From Ruminococcaceae bacterium UBA1438 (lineage in GTDB: Bacteria; Bacillota; Clostridia; Oscillospirales; Acutalibacteraceae): DNA of 5,337 bases. The DNA lies in NCBI GenBank assembly GCA_002329285.1, contig DCTO01000122.1:671-6007 (forward strand), in the 5' to 3' direction. The notes beneath the pieces are model-generated. The model searched no databases. It worked only from the letters and a program-made list of their open reading frames with translations, and was not told where the DNA came from. Shown here piece by piece: positions 1 to 5,337 of the stretch; position 1 is the first letter of the stretch; every line of letters begins with the position of its first letter. Both the position numbers and the translations under genes were made by a program.

Positions 1-243
1 ACCTGGCCGTGCGCAACAGCTGAAATTAACGGAAATATTTGTAAAATTCATCAATCAGTTTTGTCTGAAAAACAGGGCTGCGGTGGCGGAGTTGTTGTTG
101 ATAATAAGGGAGTTTTAACTGTTTCATGCGGAGATAATAAGTGCATTGATATTCTCGAAATTCAGCCTCAAGGTAAAAAGAGAATGGATGTTAAAGCTTT
201 TCTTGCCGGCAATTTTGTTGAAAAGGGAACACTGCTTAAATAA
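1..243 (+). CDS. fmt: Methionyl-tRNA formyltransferase, C-terminal part (5' end outside window)
   Basis: Fmt transfers a formyl group from 10-formyl-tetrahydrofolate to Met on initiator tRNA in the cytoplasm. Only the last 80 codons are present, open at the left edge in frame 1 from base 1 and ending at TAA 241-243; the full family protein is about 310 residues, so the catalytic Rossmann domain lies upstream. What is visible matches the OB-fold C-terminal domain (Formyl_trans_C): TWPCATAEINGN resembles the usual PWPGAY...NGK segment, and LEIQPQGKKRM followed by DVKAFLAG is the strongly conserved family ending (LELQPEGKKRMSAxDFLRG). The TTG at 61 is an internal codon, not a start. Slightly odd: five Cys in the first 48 visible residues. 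It heads the visible operon, and the next gene follows 11 bases after the stop. The identification is firm from the C-terminal motif and gene order, although the active site cannot be checked. Confidence 0.93.
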   Translation, partial: TWPCATAEINGNICKIHQSVLSEKQGCGGGVVVDNKGVLTVSCGDNKCIDILEIQPQGKKRMDVKAFLAGNFVEKGTLLK

Positions 244-244
244 T

Positions 245-250
245 AGGTGG
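245..250 (+). promoter_or_regulatory. Ribosome binding site of the YugP-like gene
   Basis: AGGTGG lies 4 bases before the ATG at 255, inside the 11-base gap after fmt. It supports the ATG at 255 as the start. Confidence 0.7.
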
Positions 251-254
251 TATT

Positions 255-941
255 ATGGATTATTTGTTATATTATTTATCTGGTATTATTATTCTTCCGG
301 CTTTAATATTTTCAATAATATGTCAAAGCAGGGTTAAATCAAATTTTAAAAAATACAGTCAGATTCGTAACTCAAGAAATATTAGCGGTGCTGAGGCTGC
401 TTACAGACTTCTGCAAATTAACGGAATCACTGATGTTAAAATTGTGCCGATTGGTGGCACTCTTACTGATCATTATGATCCCAGAACAAAGCAAATCTGC
501 CTTTCGCAGGATGTTTATAATTCAACAAGTGTGGCGGCAGTCGGAATCGCATGCCACGAAGCAGGACATGCATGCCAGCACGCTGAAGAATATTTTCCTT
601 TGAAAATTCGGAATGCTGCAATACCTGCAACCCGTATCGGTTCTAATCTTGGCATCCCGCTTGTGCTTGCAGGATTGTTTTTCAGCTTTCAGCCGTTGAC
701 TTATATAGGCATAGTTCTTTATGCGCTTGTTGTTCTTTTTCAGCTTTTAACGCTTCCGGTTGAATTTAATGCATCAAGAAGAGCTCTTGCAACTATTGAA
801 AATAATCAGCTGCTTGTCGGAGATGAATATTCTGGAGCAAAGCATGTCTTAACTGCTGCAGCTTTAACTTATGTTGCGGCTCTTGCGTCGTCGCTTGCAA
901 CACTTTTGAGACTTATTTTTATTTCAGGTAGAAGAAGATGA
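255..941 (+). CDS. YugP-type membrane zinc metallopeptidase (Zn_peptidase_2 family)
   Basis: This 228-residue protein is close to the usual family length of about 225-230. It begins with a hydrophobic segment at residues 4-22, which I read as a membrane anchor. A soluble part follows, with SGAEAAYRLL at 44-53 and DHYDPRTKQICLS at 72-84, both typical of YugP-like proteins. The zinc site is HEAGHACQH at 101-109: His101 and His105 are the likely ligands and Glu102 the catalytic base. LPVEFNASRRA at 167-177 probably supplies the third ligand, Glu170. Hydrophobic stretches at about 131-146, 149-167 and 200-222 suggest further membrane helices, and the C-terminus is basic (GRRR). The family is named after B. 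subtilis YugP; its substrates are not well established, so the function given is peptidase by motif only. The gene sits between fmt and rsmB, and its TGA stop overlaps the rsmB ATG. Confidence 0.9.
   Translation: MDYLLYYLSGIIILPALIFSIICQSRVKSNFKKYSQIRNSRNISGAEAAYRLLQINGITDVKIVPIGGTLTDHYDPRTKQICLSQDVYNSTSVAAVGIACHEAGHACQHAEEYFPLKIRNAAIPATRIGSNLGIPLVLAGLFFSFQPLTYIGIVLYALVVLFQLLTLPVEFNASRRALATIENNQLLVGDEYSGAKHVLTAAALTYVAALASSLATLLRLIFISGRRR
926..930 (+). promoter_or_regulatory. Ribosome binding site of rsmB within the upstream gene
   Basis: AGGTA lies 7 bases before the ATG at 938, inside the last codons of the YugP-like gene. With the ATGA stop/start overlap at 938-941, it suggests that translation of rsmB is coupled to the upstream gene. 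Confidence 0.5.
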
Positions 942-2173
942 GAACTGCAAGACAGGCAGCTTTTGAGGCGCTTTATAAAATTTTTTACGAAAATGCTTTT
1001 TCAAATATAGTTATTGATGATTGCATTAAGAGTTTAAAGGACGGCAAGGCTTTTGCTGCAAGACTGGCTTATGGCGTTACCGAAAGGCAAATCACCCTCA
1101 ATTATCTTATTGGCATTCACTGCTCAAAACCTAAGCCGAAGGTGAAAATCATTCTTATGATGGGTGTGTATCAGCTTTATTTTATGGACAAGGTGCCTTC
1201 TTCCGCTGCAATAAACGAAAGTGTTGAGCTTGCAAAAAACAACGGGCTTTCTTATTATTCTAAACTAATTAATGCTGTTCTTCATAATATTGACGATAAC
1301 CGAATTAATATTGATGAGCTTGATGACCTTAGTTTAAGATATTCGGTTGGTAAGCCTTTAATCAATATGTGGATTAAGCAATACGGTAACGAGAAAACAA
1401 AAAGCATTCTTGAATCGGCAAATGGCAGGCCACCTGTTTTTGCAATTCCGAATCCCATTTTAACAACTCCTCAAAGTCTTGCTGAAATTCTTTCAGCCGA
1501 AGGCACAGATTCAGATATTGATAATGGCCTTGTCAGGATTAATAGTGCATTTGACATTAGCGCTTCTGATGCCTTTAAAAACGGACTTTTTCATATTCAG
1601 GATCAATCCTGCTATGAGGCGATTAAAGCTTTTAATATCGCGCCTGAAAGCACAATACTAGATATTTGCAGCGCACCCGGTGGTAAAGCTTTTACTGCTG
1701 CATATTTTTGTTTGGATAATGCGGATATCCGTGCCTTTGATATTCATCCTCACAGGGTTGAGCTGATTAAGAAAGGCGCCGACAGGCTCAGGCTTAATTC
1801 TGTTAAAGCCCAGCTTAATGATGCGACTGTTTATAATCCCGATATTCCTCTTGCGGATTTTATTATATGCGATGTTCCGTGCAGCGGCTTCGGTATAATC
1901 AGACGTAAGCCCGAGATAAGATATAAAGAGCTGGACAGCATTAAGGATTTGCCGGAGCTTCAGTTTTCAATACTTAATGTCAGTGCAGAGTATCTGAAAA
2001 AAGGCGGCAAGCTGCTTTATTCAACCTGCACGCTTAACAGAAAAGAAAATGAAAAGGTTGTTGAGCGTTTTCTTATGAATAATAATGCTTATTCTTTTGT
2101 TGAAGAAAAAACTTTTTTACCGGACAAAAACGGCGGCGACGGCTTCTTTTATTCAATTATTGAAAGGATTTAA
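938..2173 (+). CDS. rsmB: 16S rRNA (cytosine-C5) methyltransferase RsmB (Sun family)
   Basis: RsmB uses S-adenosylmethionine to make 5-methylcytosine in 16S rRNA (C967 in E. coli numbering). The 411-residue protein has a NusB-like RNA-binding N-terminal domain (about 1-125, opening MRTARQAAFEALYKI, with MMGVYQLYFMDKVPSSAAINE at 74-94). A Rossmann methyltransferase domain follows from about 160. FHIQDQSCYEA at 218-228 precedes the SAM-binding motif LDICSAPGGK at 241-250. DVPCSGFG at 312-319 holds the motif IV Cys315, and YSTCTLNRKENE at 361-372 holds the motif VI Cys364, the expected nucleophile. The end DGFFYSIIERI at 401-411 matches the family C-terminus. All catalytic motifs are intact. The length is a little under the E. 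coli protein (about 429). The start is the ATG in the ATGA overlap with the upstream stop, and the TAA stop directly abuts rlmN. Confidence 0.95.
   Translation: MRTARQAAFEALYKIFYENAFSNIVIDDCIKSLKDGKAFAARLAYGVTERQITLNYLIGIHCSKPKPKVKIILMMGVYQLYFMDKVPSSAAINESVELAKNNGLSYYSKLINAVLHNIDDNRINIDELDDLSLRYSVGKPLINMWIKQYGNEKTKSILESANGRPPVFAIPNPILTTPQSLAEILSAEGTDSDIDNGLVRINSAFDISASDAFKNGLFHIQDQSCYEAIKAFNIAPESTILDICSAPGGKAFTAAYFCLDNADIRAFDIHPHRVELIKKGADRLRLNSVKAQLNDATVYNPDIPLADFIICDVPCSGFGIIRRKPEIRYKELDSIKDLPELQFSILNVSAEYLKKGGKLLYSTCTLNRKENEKVVERFLMNNNAYSFVEEKTFLPDKNGGDGFFYSIIERI
2162..2168 (+). promoter_or_regulatory. Ribosome binding site of rlmN within rsmB
   Basis: GAAAGGA lies 5 bases before the ATG at 2174, within the final rsmB codons. 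The start codon follows the rsmB TAA (2171-2173) with no base between, so a terminating ribosome is placed exactly at the new start. Confidence 0.65.
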
Positions 2174-3208
2174 ATGAAAAAAGATATTAAATCATTATCT
2201 TTCGAACAACTGAATAATGAAATCGCAGAGCTTGGACTTCCGAGATTTAGGGCAAAGCAGATTTTTGAATGGCTTCATAAATTCGGCGTTGATTCCTTTG
2301 ATGAGATGACAAATATTTCAAAAGAGCTTCGCAAATCTCTTGCGGAAGAATATTTCGTTTCATCTGTAATTATCGAGGATAAATATGTTTCAAAAATTGA
2401 TGAAACCGTCAAATATCTTATCCGGCTTAATGATGGCGAATACATTGAAGCTGTAATTATGAAATATAAATACGGCTACACAATCTGCGTTTCCAGCCAA
2501 GTCGGCTGCAAGATGGGATGCAAATTCTGTGCATCCACTCTGGCCGGATTCAAGCGAAATCTTCTCGCCGGAGAGATTGAAAGCCAGCTTCATGTTGCAC
2601 AAAGGGATTTGAATATCAGAATTTCAAACGTTGTTCTTATGGGCATTGGCGAGCCACTTGATAATTATGATAATGTTTTAAATTTCATTTATAATGTTAA
2701 TAATGAAAACGGGCTTAATATTTCTATGAGAAGCATAACGCTTTCAACCTGCGGAATAGTTCCAAAGCTTTATGATTTAATGAATGAAGAAATACCGATT
2801 ACTTTAACTATTTCTCTTCATGCTCCAAATGATGAGTTAAGAAGCAAAACGATGCCTGTTAATGATAAATGGAATATTGAAGAATTGATTTCTGCTTGCA
2901 AGGCTTATGTTGATAAAACCGGCAGAAGGGTTTCATTTGAATATACTTTGATCAACCGTGTCAACGATTCGCCCGAATGTGCAAGAGAGCTGTGCCAAAG
3001 GCTTAAAGGGCTATTGTGCCACGTTAATTTGATTCCGGTTAATGATGTTGAAGAACGGGGCAACGTTAGAAGCAGCGATAAGGCTGTTGAGAACTTTTTG
3101 CAGATATTGAAAAATAATGGCATTAATGCTACAATAAGAAGAACGCTCGGAAGCGATATAAACGCTTCCTGCGGTCAGTTAAGAAGAAAGAAAACAGAGG
3201 TGAGCTGA
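2174..3208 (+). CDS. rlmN: Dual-specificity RNA methyltransferase RlmN (radical SAM, 23S rRNA A2503 / tRNA A37)
   Basis: RlmN adds a methyl group at C2 of adenine 2503 in 23S rRNA and of A37 in some tRNAs, using two SAM molecules and a [4Fe-4S] cluster. The 344-residue protein matches the family length. The N-terminal accessory domain contains LPRFRAKQIFEWL at 22-34. The radical SAM cluster motif CKMGCKFC gives Cys112, Cys116 and Cys119. Cys105 in ICVSSQVGC aligns with E. coli Cys118, and Glu92 in YIEAVIM with E. coli Glu105, the proposed base. MGIGEPLDNYDNV at 156-168 is the GEP SAM-binding motif. ASCGQL at 331-336 carries Cys333, equivalent to the methyl-carrying Cys355. Every catalytic residue is therefore present. 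Cfr, which methylates C8 of the same base, is the main alternative; the overall motif wording and the operon position favour RlmN. The gene is sandwiched with zero-base junctions between rsmB and the phosphatase gene. Confidence 0.96.
   Translation: MKKDIKSLSFEQLNNEIAELGLPRFRAKQIFEWLHKFGVDSFDEMTNISKELRKSLAEEYFVSSVIIEDKYVSKIDETVKYLIRLNDGEYIEAVIMKYKYGYTICVSSQVGCKMGCKFCASTLAGFKRNLLAGEIESQLHVAQRDLNIRISNVVLMGIGEPLDNYDNVLNFIYNVNNENGLNISMRSITLSTCGIVPKLYDLMNEEIPITLTISLHAPNDELRSKTMPVNDKWNIEELISACKAYVDKTGRRVSFEYTLINRVNDSPECARELCQRLKGLLCHVNLIPVNDVEERGNVRSSDKAVENFLQILKNNGINATIRRTLGSDINASCGQLRRKKTEVS
3196..3203 (+). promoter_or_regulatory. Strong ribosome binding site deciding the TTG start of the phosphatase
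   Basis: AGAGGTGA lies 5 bases before the TTG at 3209, within the last codons of rlmN. The in-frame GTG at 3200 cannot be the start because a TGA follows two codons later (3206-3208). No ATG lies near, and protein homology begins at once after the TTG, so TTG is the start. Confidence 0.75.
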
Positions 3209-3937
3209 TTGAGAATTGTTGCTAAAACTGATAAGGGCAAAGTGCGTGAATCAAACCAGGATGCATATGCTGTGGGCGAATTTCCGGATGAGGTTGCCTG
3301 GGCTGTTGTTTGTGACGGTATGGGCGGCGTTGCCGGCGGAAATATTGCTTCTTCGCTTGCAGTTAAGGTTATAAGCGATAAAATCAATGCCAGTTACAGA
3401 GAAAACATGAGGCCCGCTTCAATAAAAAATATGCTTGATTCAGCTGTTGTTGCTGCTAATATTGAAGTTTATGATATGGCGTATTCAAAGGCTGAGCTTC
3501 AGGGCATGGGCACAACTGTTGTTTGTGTTGTTGTTAAGGATGACTGTGCTTATATTGCTCATGCCGGTGACAGCCGTGTCTATGTTTATGACGGCGAAAA
3601 GCTTACTCAGGTAACAACTGACCACAGCGTTGTTCAGAATTTGATTGATCAAGGTAAAATCACAAAAGAAGAAGCTGAGCATCATCCTAATAAAAATCTT
3701 ATAACAAGGGCGCTTGGCGTTGAAAAGAATATAGATATTGATTTTGATGAGGTTTATCTTGCAGATAATGAAACGCTTATTATTTGCACTGACGGTCTTT
3801 CAAATTATGTTTCTGATGATGAAATGATTAACGAGGTCAGCGATGGACGATATTATGCTTTTGCTGACAGGCTCGTTAAACGCGCAAACGATAACGGCGG
3901 CGGAGATAATGTAACCGTTGTTGCCATTGCAAAATAA
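3209..3937 (+). CDS. prpC: PP2C-family Ser/Thr protein phosphatase (Stp/PrpC)
   Basis: This cytoplasmic metal-dependent phosphatase reverses phosphorylation by the PASTA kinase encoded next to it. In B. subtilis, PrpC acts on PrkC and its targets, including translation factors. The 242-residue protein has the full set of PP2C motifs in order: TDKGKVRESNQDAY at 7-20 (Asp18), VVCDGMGGVAGG at 33-44 (metal ligands Asp36 and Gly37), GMGTTVV at 99-105, HAGDSRVYVY at 118-127, TTDHSVVQNLIDQG at 136-149, ITRALG at 165-170, CTDGLSNYVSDDEM at 193-206 (Asp195), and GGGDNVTVV at 230-238 (Asp233). The length fits the family (about 240-250). The start is TTG, chosen because of the ribosome binding site at 3196-3203 and because homology begins at MRIVAKTDKGKV. 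It follows the rlmN TGA with no gap and in the same frame. The kinase gene starts 31 bases after its stop. The symbol stp is also used for this family. Confidence 0.95.
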   Translation: MRIVAKTDKGKVRESNQDAYAVGEFPDEVAWAVVCDGMGGVAGGNIASSLAVKVISDKINASYRENMRPASIKNMLDSAVVAANIEVYDMAYSKAELQGMGTTVVCVVVKDDCAYIAHAGDSRVYVYDGEKLTQVTTDHSVVQNLIDQGKITKEEAEHHPNKNLITRALGVEKNIDIDFDEVYLADNETLIICTDGLSNYVSDDEMINEVSDGRYYAFADRLVKRANDNGGGDNVTVVAIAK

Positions 3938-3943
3938 TTTTTA

Positions 3944-3961
3944 ACCTTTTTCGGAAAGGGT
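3944..3961 (+). promoter_or_regulatory. Short hairpin covering the kinase ribosome binding site
   Basis: In the 31-base gap before the kinase gene, 3944-3950 (ACCTTTT) can pair with 3955-3961 (AAAGGGT) around a TCGG loop. This gives seven pairs including one T-G wobble. The right arm contains most of the ribosome binding site AAAGGGTGA (3955-3963), which sits 5 bases before the ATG at 3969. Folding would hide the site. The pairing is seen directly; a regulatory role is inference. No run of T follows the right arm, so it is not an intrinsic terminator. Confidence 0.35.
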
Positions 3962-3968
3962 GATATAT

Positions 3969-5337
3969 ATGGAAAACTATGTTGGAAAAAGACTTGACGG
4001 CAGATACGAGGTTCAAGAGATAATCGGCGTTGGCGGAATGTCTGTTGTTTATAGGGCGTATGATAATGTTGATGATCGCATTGTTGCTGTCAAAATTCTA
4101 AAAGATGAATTTGCCGATGATGAAGAATTCGTCAGACGCTTCAGAAATGAATCAAAAGCAATTGCAGTTTTATCTCATCCTAATATTGTTCGTGTTTACG
4201 ATGTTAGCTTCGGTGAGCGAATTAAGTATATCGTTATGGAATATGTTGACGGTATTACTCTCAAGGAATATATTCAAAAGCAGAAGATAATAAGCTGGAA
4301 CGATGCAGTTTTCTTTACAACGCAGATTCTTAAAGCACTTCAGCATGCGCATGATAAAGGAATTGTTCACAGAGATATTAAACCGCAGAATATAATTTTG
4401 CTTCCAACCGGAAATATTAAAGTTACTGATTTCGGAATTGCGCGTTTTTCAAGAACAGAAACAAAAACGTTAACAGAGAATGCAATTGGCTCTGTTCATT
4501 ATATTTCTCCTGAACAGGCAAAAGGCGAATTAACCGATGAGAGAGCAGATATTTATTCCCTTGGTGTTGTTCTTTATGAAATGCTTGCGGGAAAGGTTCC
4601 CTTTGAGGCGGACAGTGCGGTTTCTGTAGCTCTGATGCAACTTCAGAAAGAGCCGCAGAAACTCACTGAAATTAATCCGAATATTCCTCTCGGAATTGAG
4701 CAAATCTGCAATCATGCTATGCAAAAGAATCCGAGAGACAGATATCAGACTGCAACTGAAATGCTTTTTGATCTGGAAGAGGTTATCAGAAATCCTCAGG
4801 CATCTTTTGATTATACATATTTTGTTGATAAAGAACCAACAAAGTATGTTTTAAAGGATGAGAAAGTTAAGGCTAATGATGACGTCGATGAGGATTTTGA
4901 TGATGATGATGAGCCTGAGCCAAGAAATAAAAAGAAAATATTTGCCGCTGTGGTTATCGGCCTGATTCTTTTAATTGCAGCAGCAGTTGGCTTGGTTGTT
5001 TATATGACTCAGGGCGTTAACACCGATACACATACGCTTGAGAACTTTGTAGGTCAGTATTATGACGACCTTGCCTCAAGCGACGCTTACAATTATAATT
5101 TCGTTGCCGAATATCAGGCAAGCGACGATGTTGAACCGGGAATAGTAATCTCACAATCTCCGAAAGAGGGCGAAAAGGTTATTTCAGGCTCAACCGTTAC
5201 GCTGTATGTTGCCACGAGCGGCGACGATATTACCGTACCGAACTGCTATACCTACACTCTTGAGCAGGCTAAAAGAGCTATGGAGCTTGCAAAGATAACT
5301 AATTACAAGGTTACCGAGGTTTCAAGCGAAACAGTAG
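3969..5337 (+). CDS. pknB: PASTA-domain Ser/Thr protein kinase PknB/PrkC (3' end outside window)
   Basis: A single-pass membrane kinase of the PknB/PrkC/Stk1 type; in relatives it binds muropeptides or lipid II outside and phosphorylates cell-wall, division and translation proteins inside. The 456 codons seen are open at the right edge. The kinase domain (about 13-272) is intact: GVGGMSVVY at 20-28, VAVK with Lys42, Glu61, HRDIKPQN at 134-141 (Asp136), DFG at 154-156, and GSVHYISPEQAKG at 174-186. The activation loop has Thr163, 165, 167 and 169 as candidate autophosphorylation sites. An acidic linker (about 304-317, including four Asp in a row) and a basic RNKKK at 319-323 precede a membrane helix at about 324-346. 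Outside lies a first PASTA repeat (about 354-417, with VISQSPKEGEKV and GSTVTLYVA), then the start of a second (ITVPNCYTYTLEQAK, from 421). Family members have several repeats and about 550-700 residues, so roughly 100-250 are missing. Start ATG has the ribosome binding site AAAGGGTGA. Confidence 0.95.
   Translation, partial: MENYVGKRLDGRYEVQEIIGVGGMSVVYRAYDNVDDRIVAVKILKDEFADDEEFVRRFRNESKAIAVLSHPNIVRVYDVSFGERIKYIVMEYVDGITLKEYIQKQKIISWNDAVFFTTQILKALQHAHDKGIVHRDIKPQNIILLPTGNIKVTDFGIARFSRTETKTLTENAIGSVHYISPEQAKGELTDERADIYSLGVVLYEMLAGKVPFEADSAVSVALMQLQKEPQKLTEINPNIPLGIEQICNHAMQKNPRDRYQTATEMLFDLEEVIRNPQASFDYTYFVDKEPTKYVLKDEKVKANDDVDEDFDDDDEPEPRNKKKIFAAVVIGLILLIAAAVGLVVYMTQGVNTDTHTLENFVGQYYDDLASSDAYNYNFVAEYQASDDVEPGIVISQSPKEGEKVISGSTVTLYVATSGDDITVPNCYTYTLEQAKRAMELAKITNYKVTEVSSETV

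Noticed and set aside
61..243. Separate small gene starting at TTG 61
   Set aside because: The same frame is open back to base 1 and continues Fmt homology upstream (TWPCATAEINGN), so the TTG is an internal Leu codon.
1551..1579. Promoter-like TTGACA with a 17-base spacer and TTTAAA inside rsmB
   Set aside because: The -10 element matches only 4 of 6 bases, no gene begins downstream, and the sequence encodes rsmB. In AT-rich DNA such a match is expected by chance.
2174..3208. Cfr-type antibiotic resistance methyltransferase instead of RlmN
   Set aside because: Cfr shares the Cys motif, but the operon position, the conserved N-terminal domain and motifs such as CVSSQVGCKMGCKFCAS and GSDINASCGQL fit housekeeping RlmN.
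3485..3685. Minus-strand open frame opposite the phosphatase gene
   Set aside because: It is a shadow of the PP2C gene, whose conserved motifs fully explain the sequence; the minus-strand product shows no recognisable domain. The same holds for minus-strand frames at 2390-2602, 2905-3123, 3175-3387, 4170-4370 and 4530-4724.
3944..3968. Intrinsic terminator between the phosphatase and kinase genes
   Set aside because: The stem is short and not GC-rich, and GATATATATGG follows instead of a T run. The kinase gene begins at once.
4105..4290. Plus-strand 61-codon frame inside the kinase gene
   Set aside because: It is out of frame with the intact kinase domain, which spans this region with all catalytic motifs; no ribosome binding site or known domain supports it.
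1..5337. Mobile element, CRISPR array, tRNA/rRNA gene or prophage material
   Set aside because: No terminal repeats, direct repeat arrays, transposase or integrase motifs, or tRNA-like folds are visible, and coding density is close to complete with housekeeping genes on one strand.

Overview
The window reads as a chromosomal housekeeping segment from a low-GC Gram-positive bacterium of the class Clostridia. An Oscillospiraceae/Ruminococcaceae-type gut anaerobe is the best guess; this rests on AT-rich codon use, strong AGG-type ribosome binding sites, protein flavour and gene order, with no database search. The gene order fmt - yugP-like - rsmB - rlmN - stp(prpC) - pknB(prkC) matches the known Firmicutes cluster fmt-rsmB-rlmN-prpC-prkC-(rsgA-rpe). 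In such genomes def and priA usually lie upstream and rsgA and rpe downstream, but both sides are outside this window.

Layout, all on the + strand: 1-243 is the 3' end of fmt (methionyl-tRNA formyltransferase, OB-fold C-terminal domain). 255-941 is a YugP-type membrane zinc metallopeptidase. 938-2173 is rsmB (16S rRNA m5C methyltransferase), overlapping the previous stop by ATGA. 2174-3208 is rlmN (radical SAM 23S rRNA/tRNA adenine C2 methyltransferase), starting on the base after the rsmB stop. 3209-3937 is a PP2C phosphatase, starting with TTG on the base after the rlmN stop. 3969-5337 is a PASTA-domain Ser/Thr kinase cut by the window edge. No gap between genes exceeds 31 bases, and I see no internal promoter, terminator, RNA gene, mobile element, CRISPR array or long repeat.

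The genes look like one tightly coupled transcription unit. It joins translation functions (initiator tRNA formylation, rRNA methylation in both subunits) to a kinase/phosphatase signalling pair that, in Bacillus subtilis and relatives, senses cell-wall muropeptides and modifies translation factors. The only real intergenic space, before the kinase, contains a short hairpin that would cover the kinase ribosome binding site. It is the most interesting non-coding signal here.

I found no convincing new biological system. The points worth a second look are the zero-base gene junctions, the hairpin over the kinase start, the divergent PASTA repeats with an acidic juxtamembrane linker, and the membrane protease placed among translation genes.
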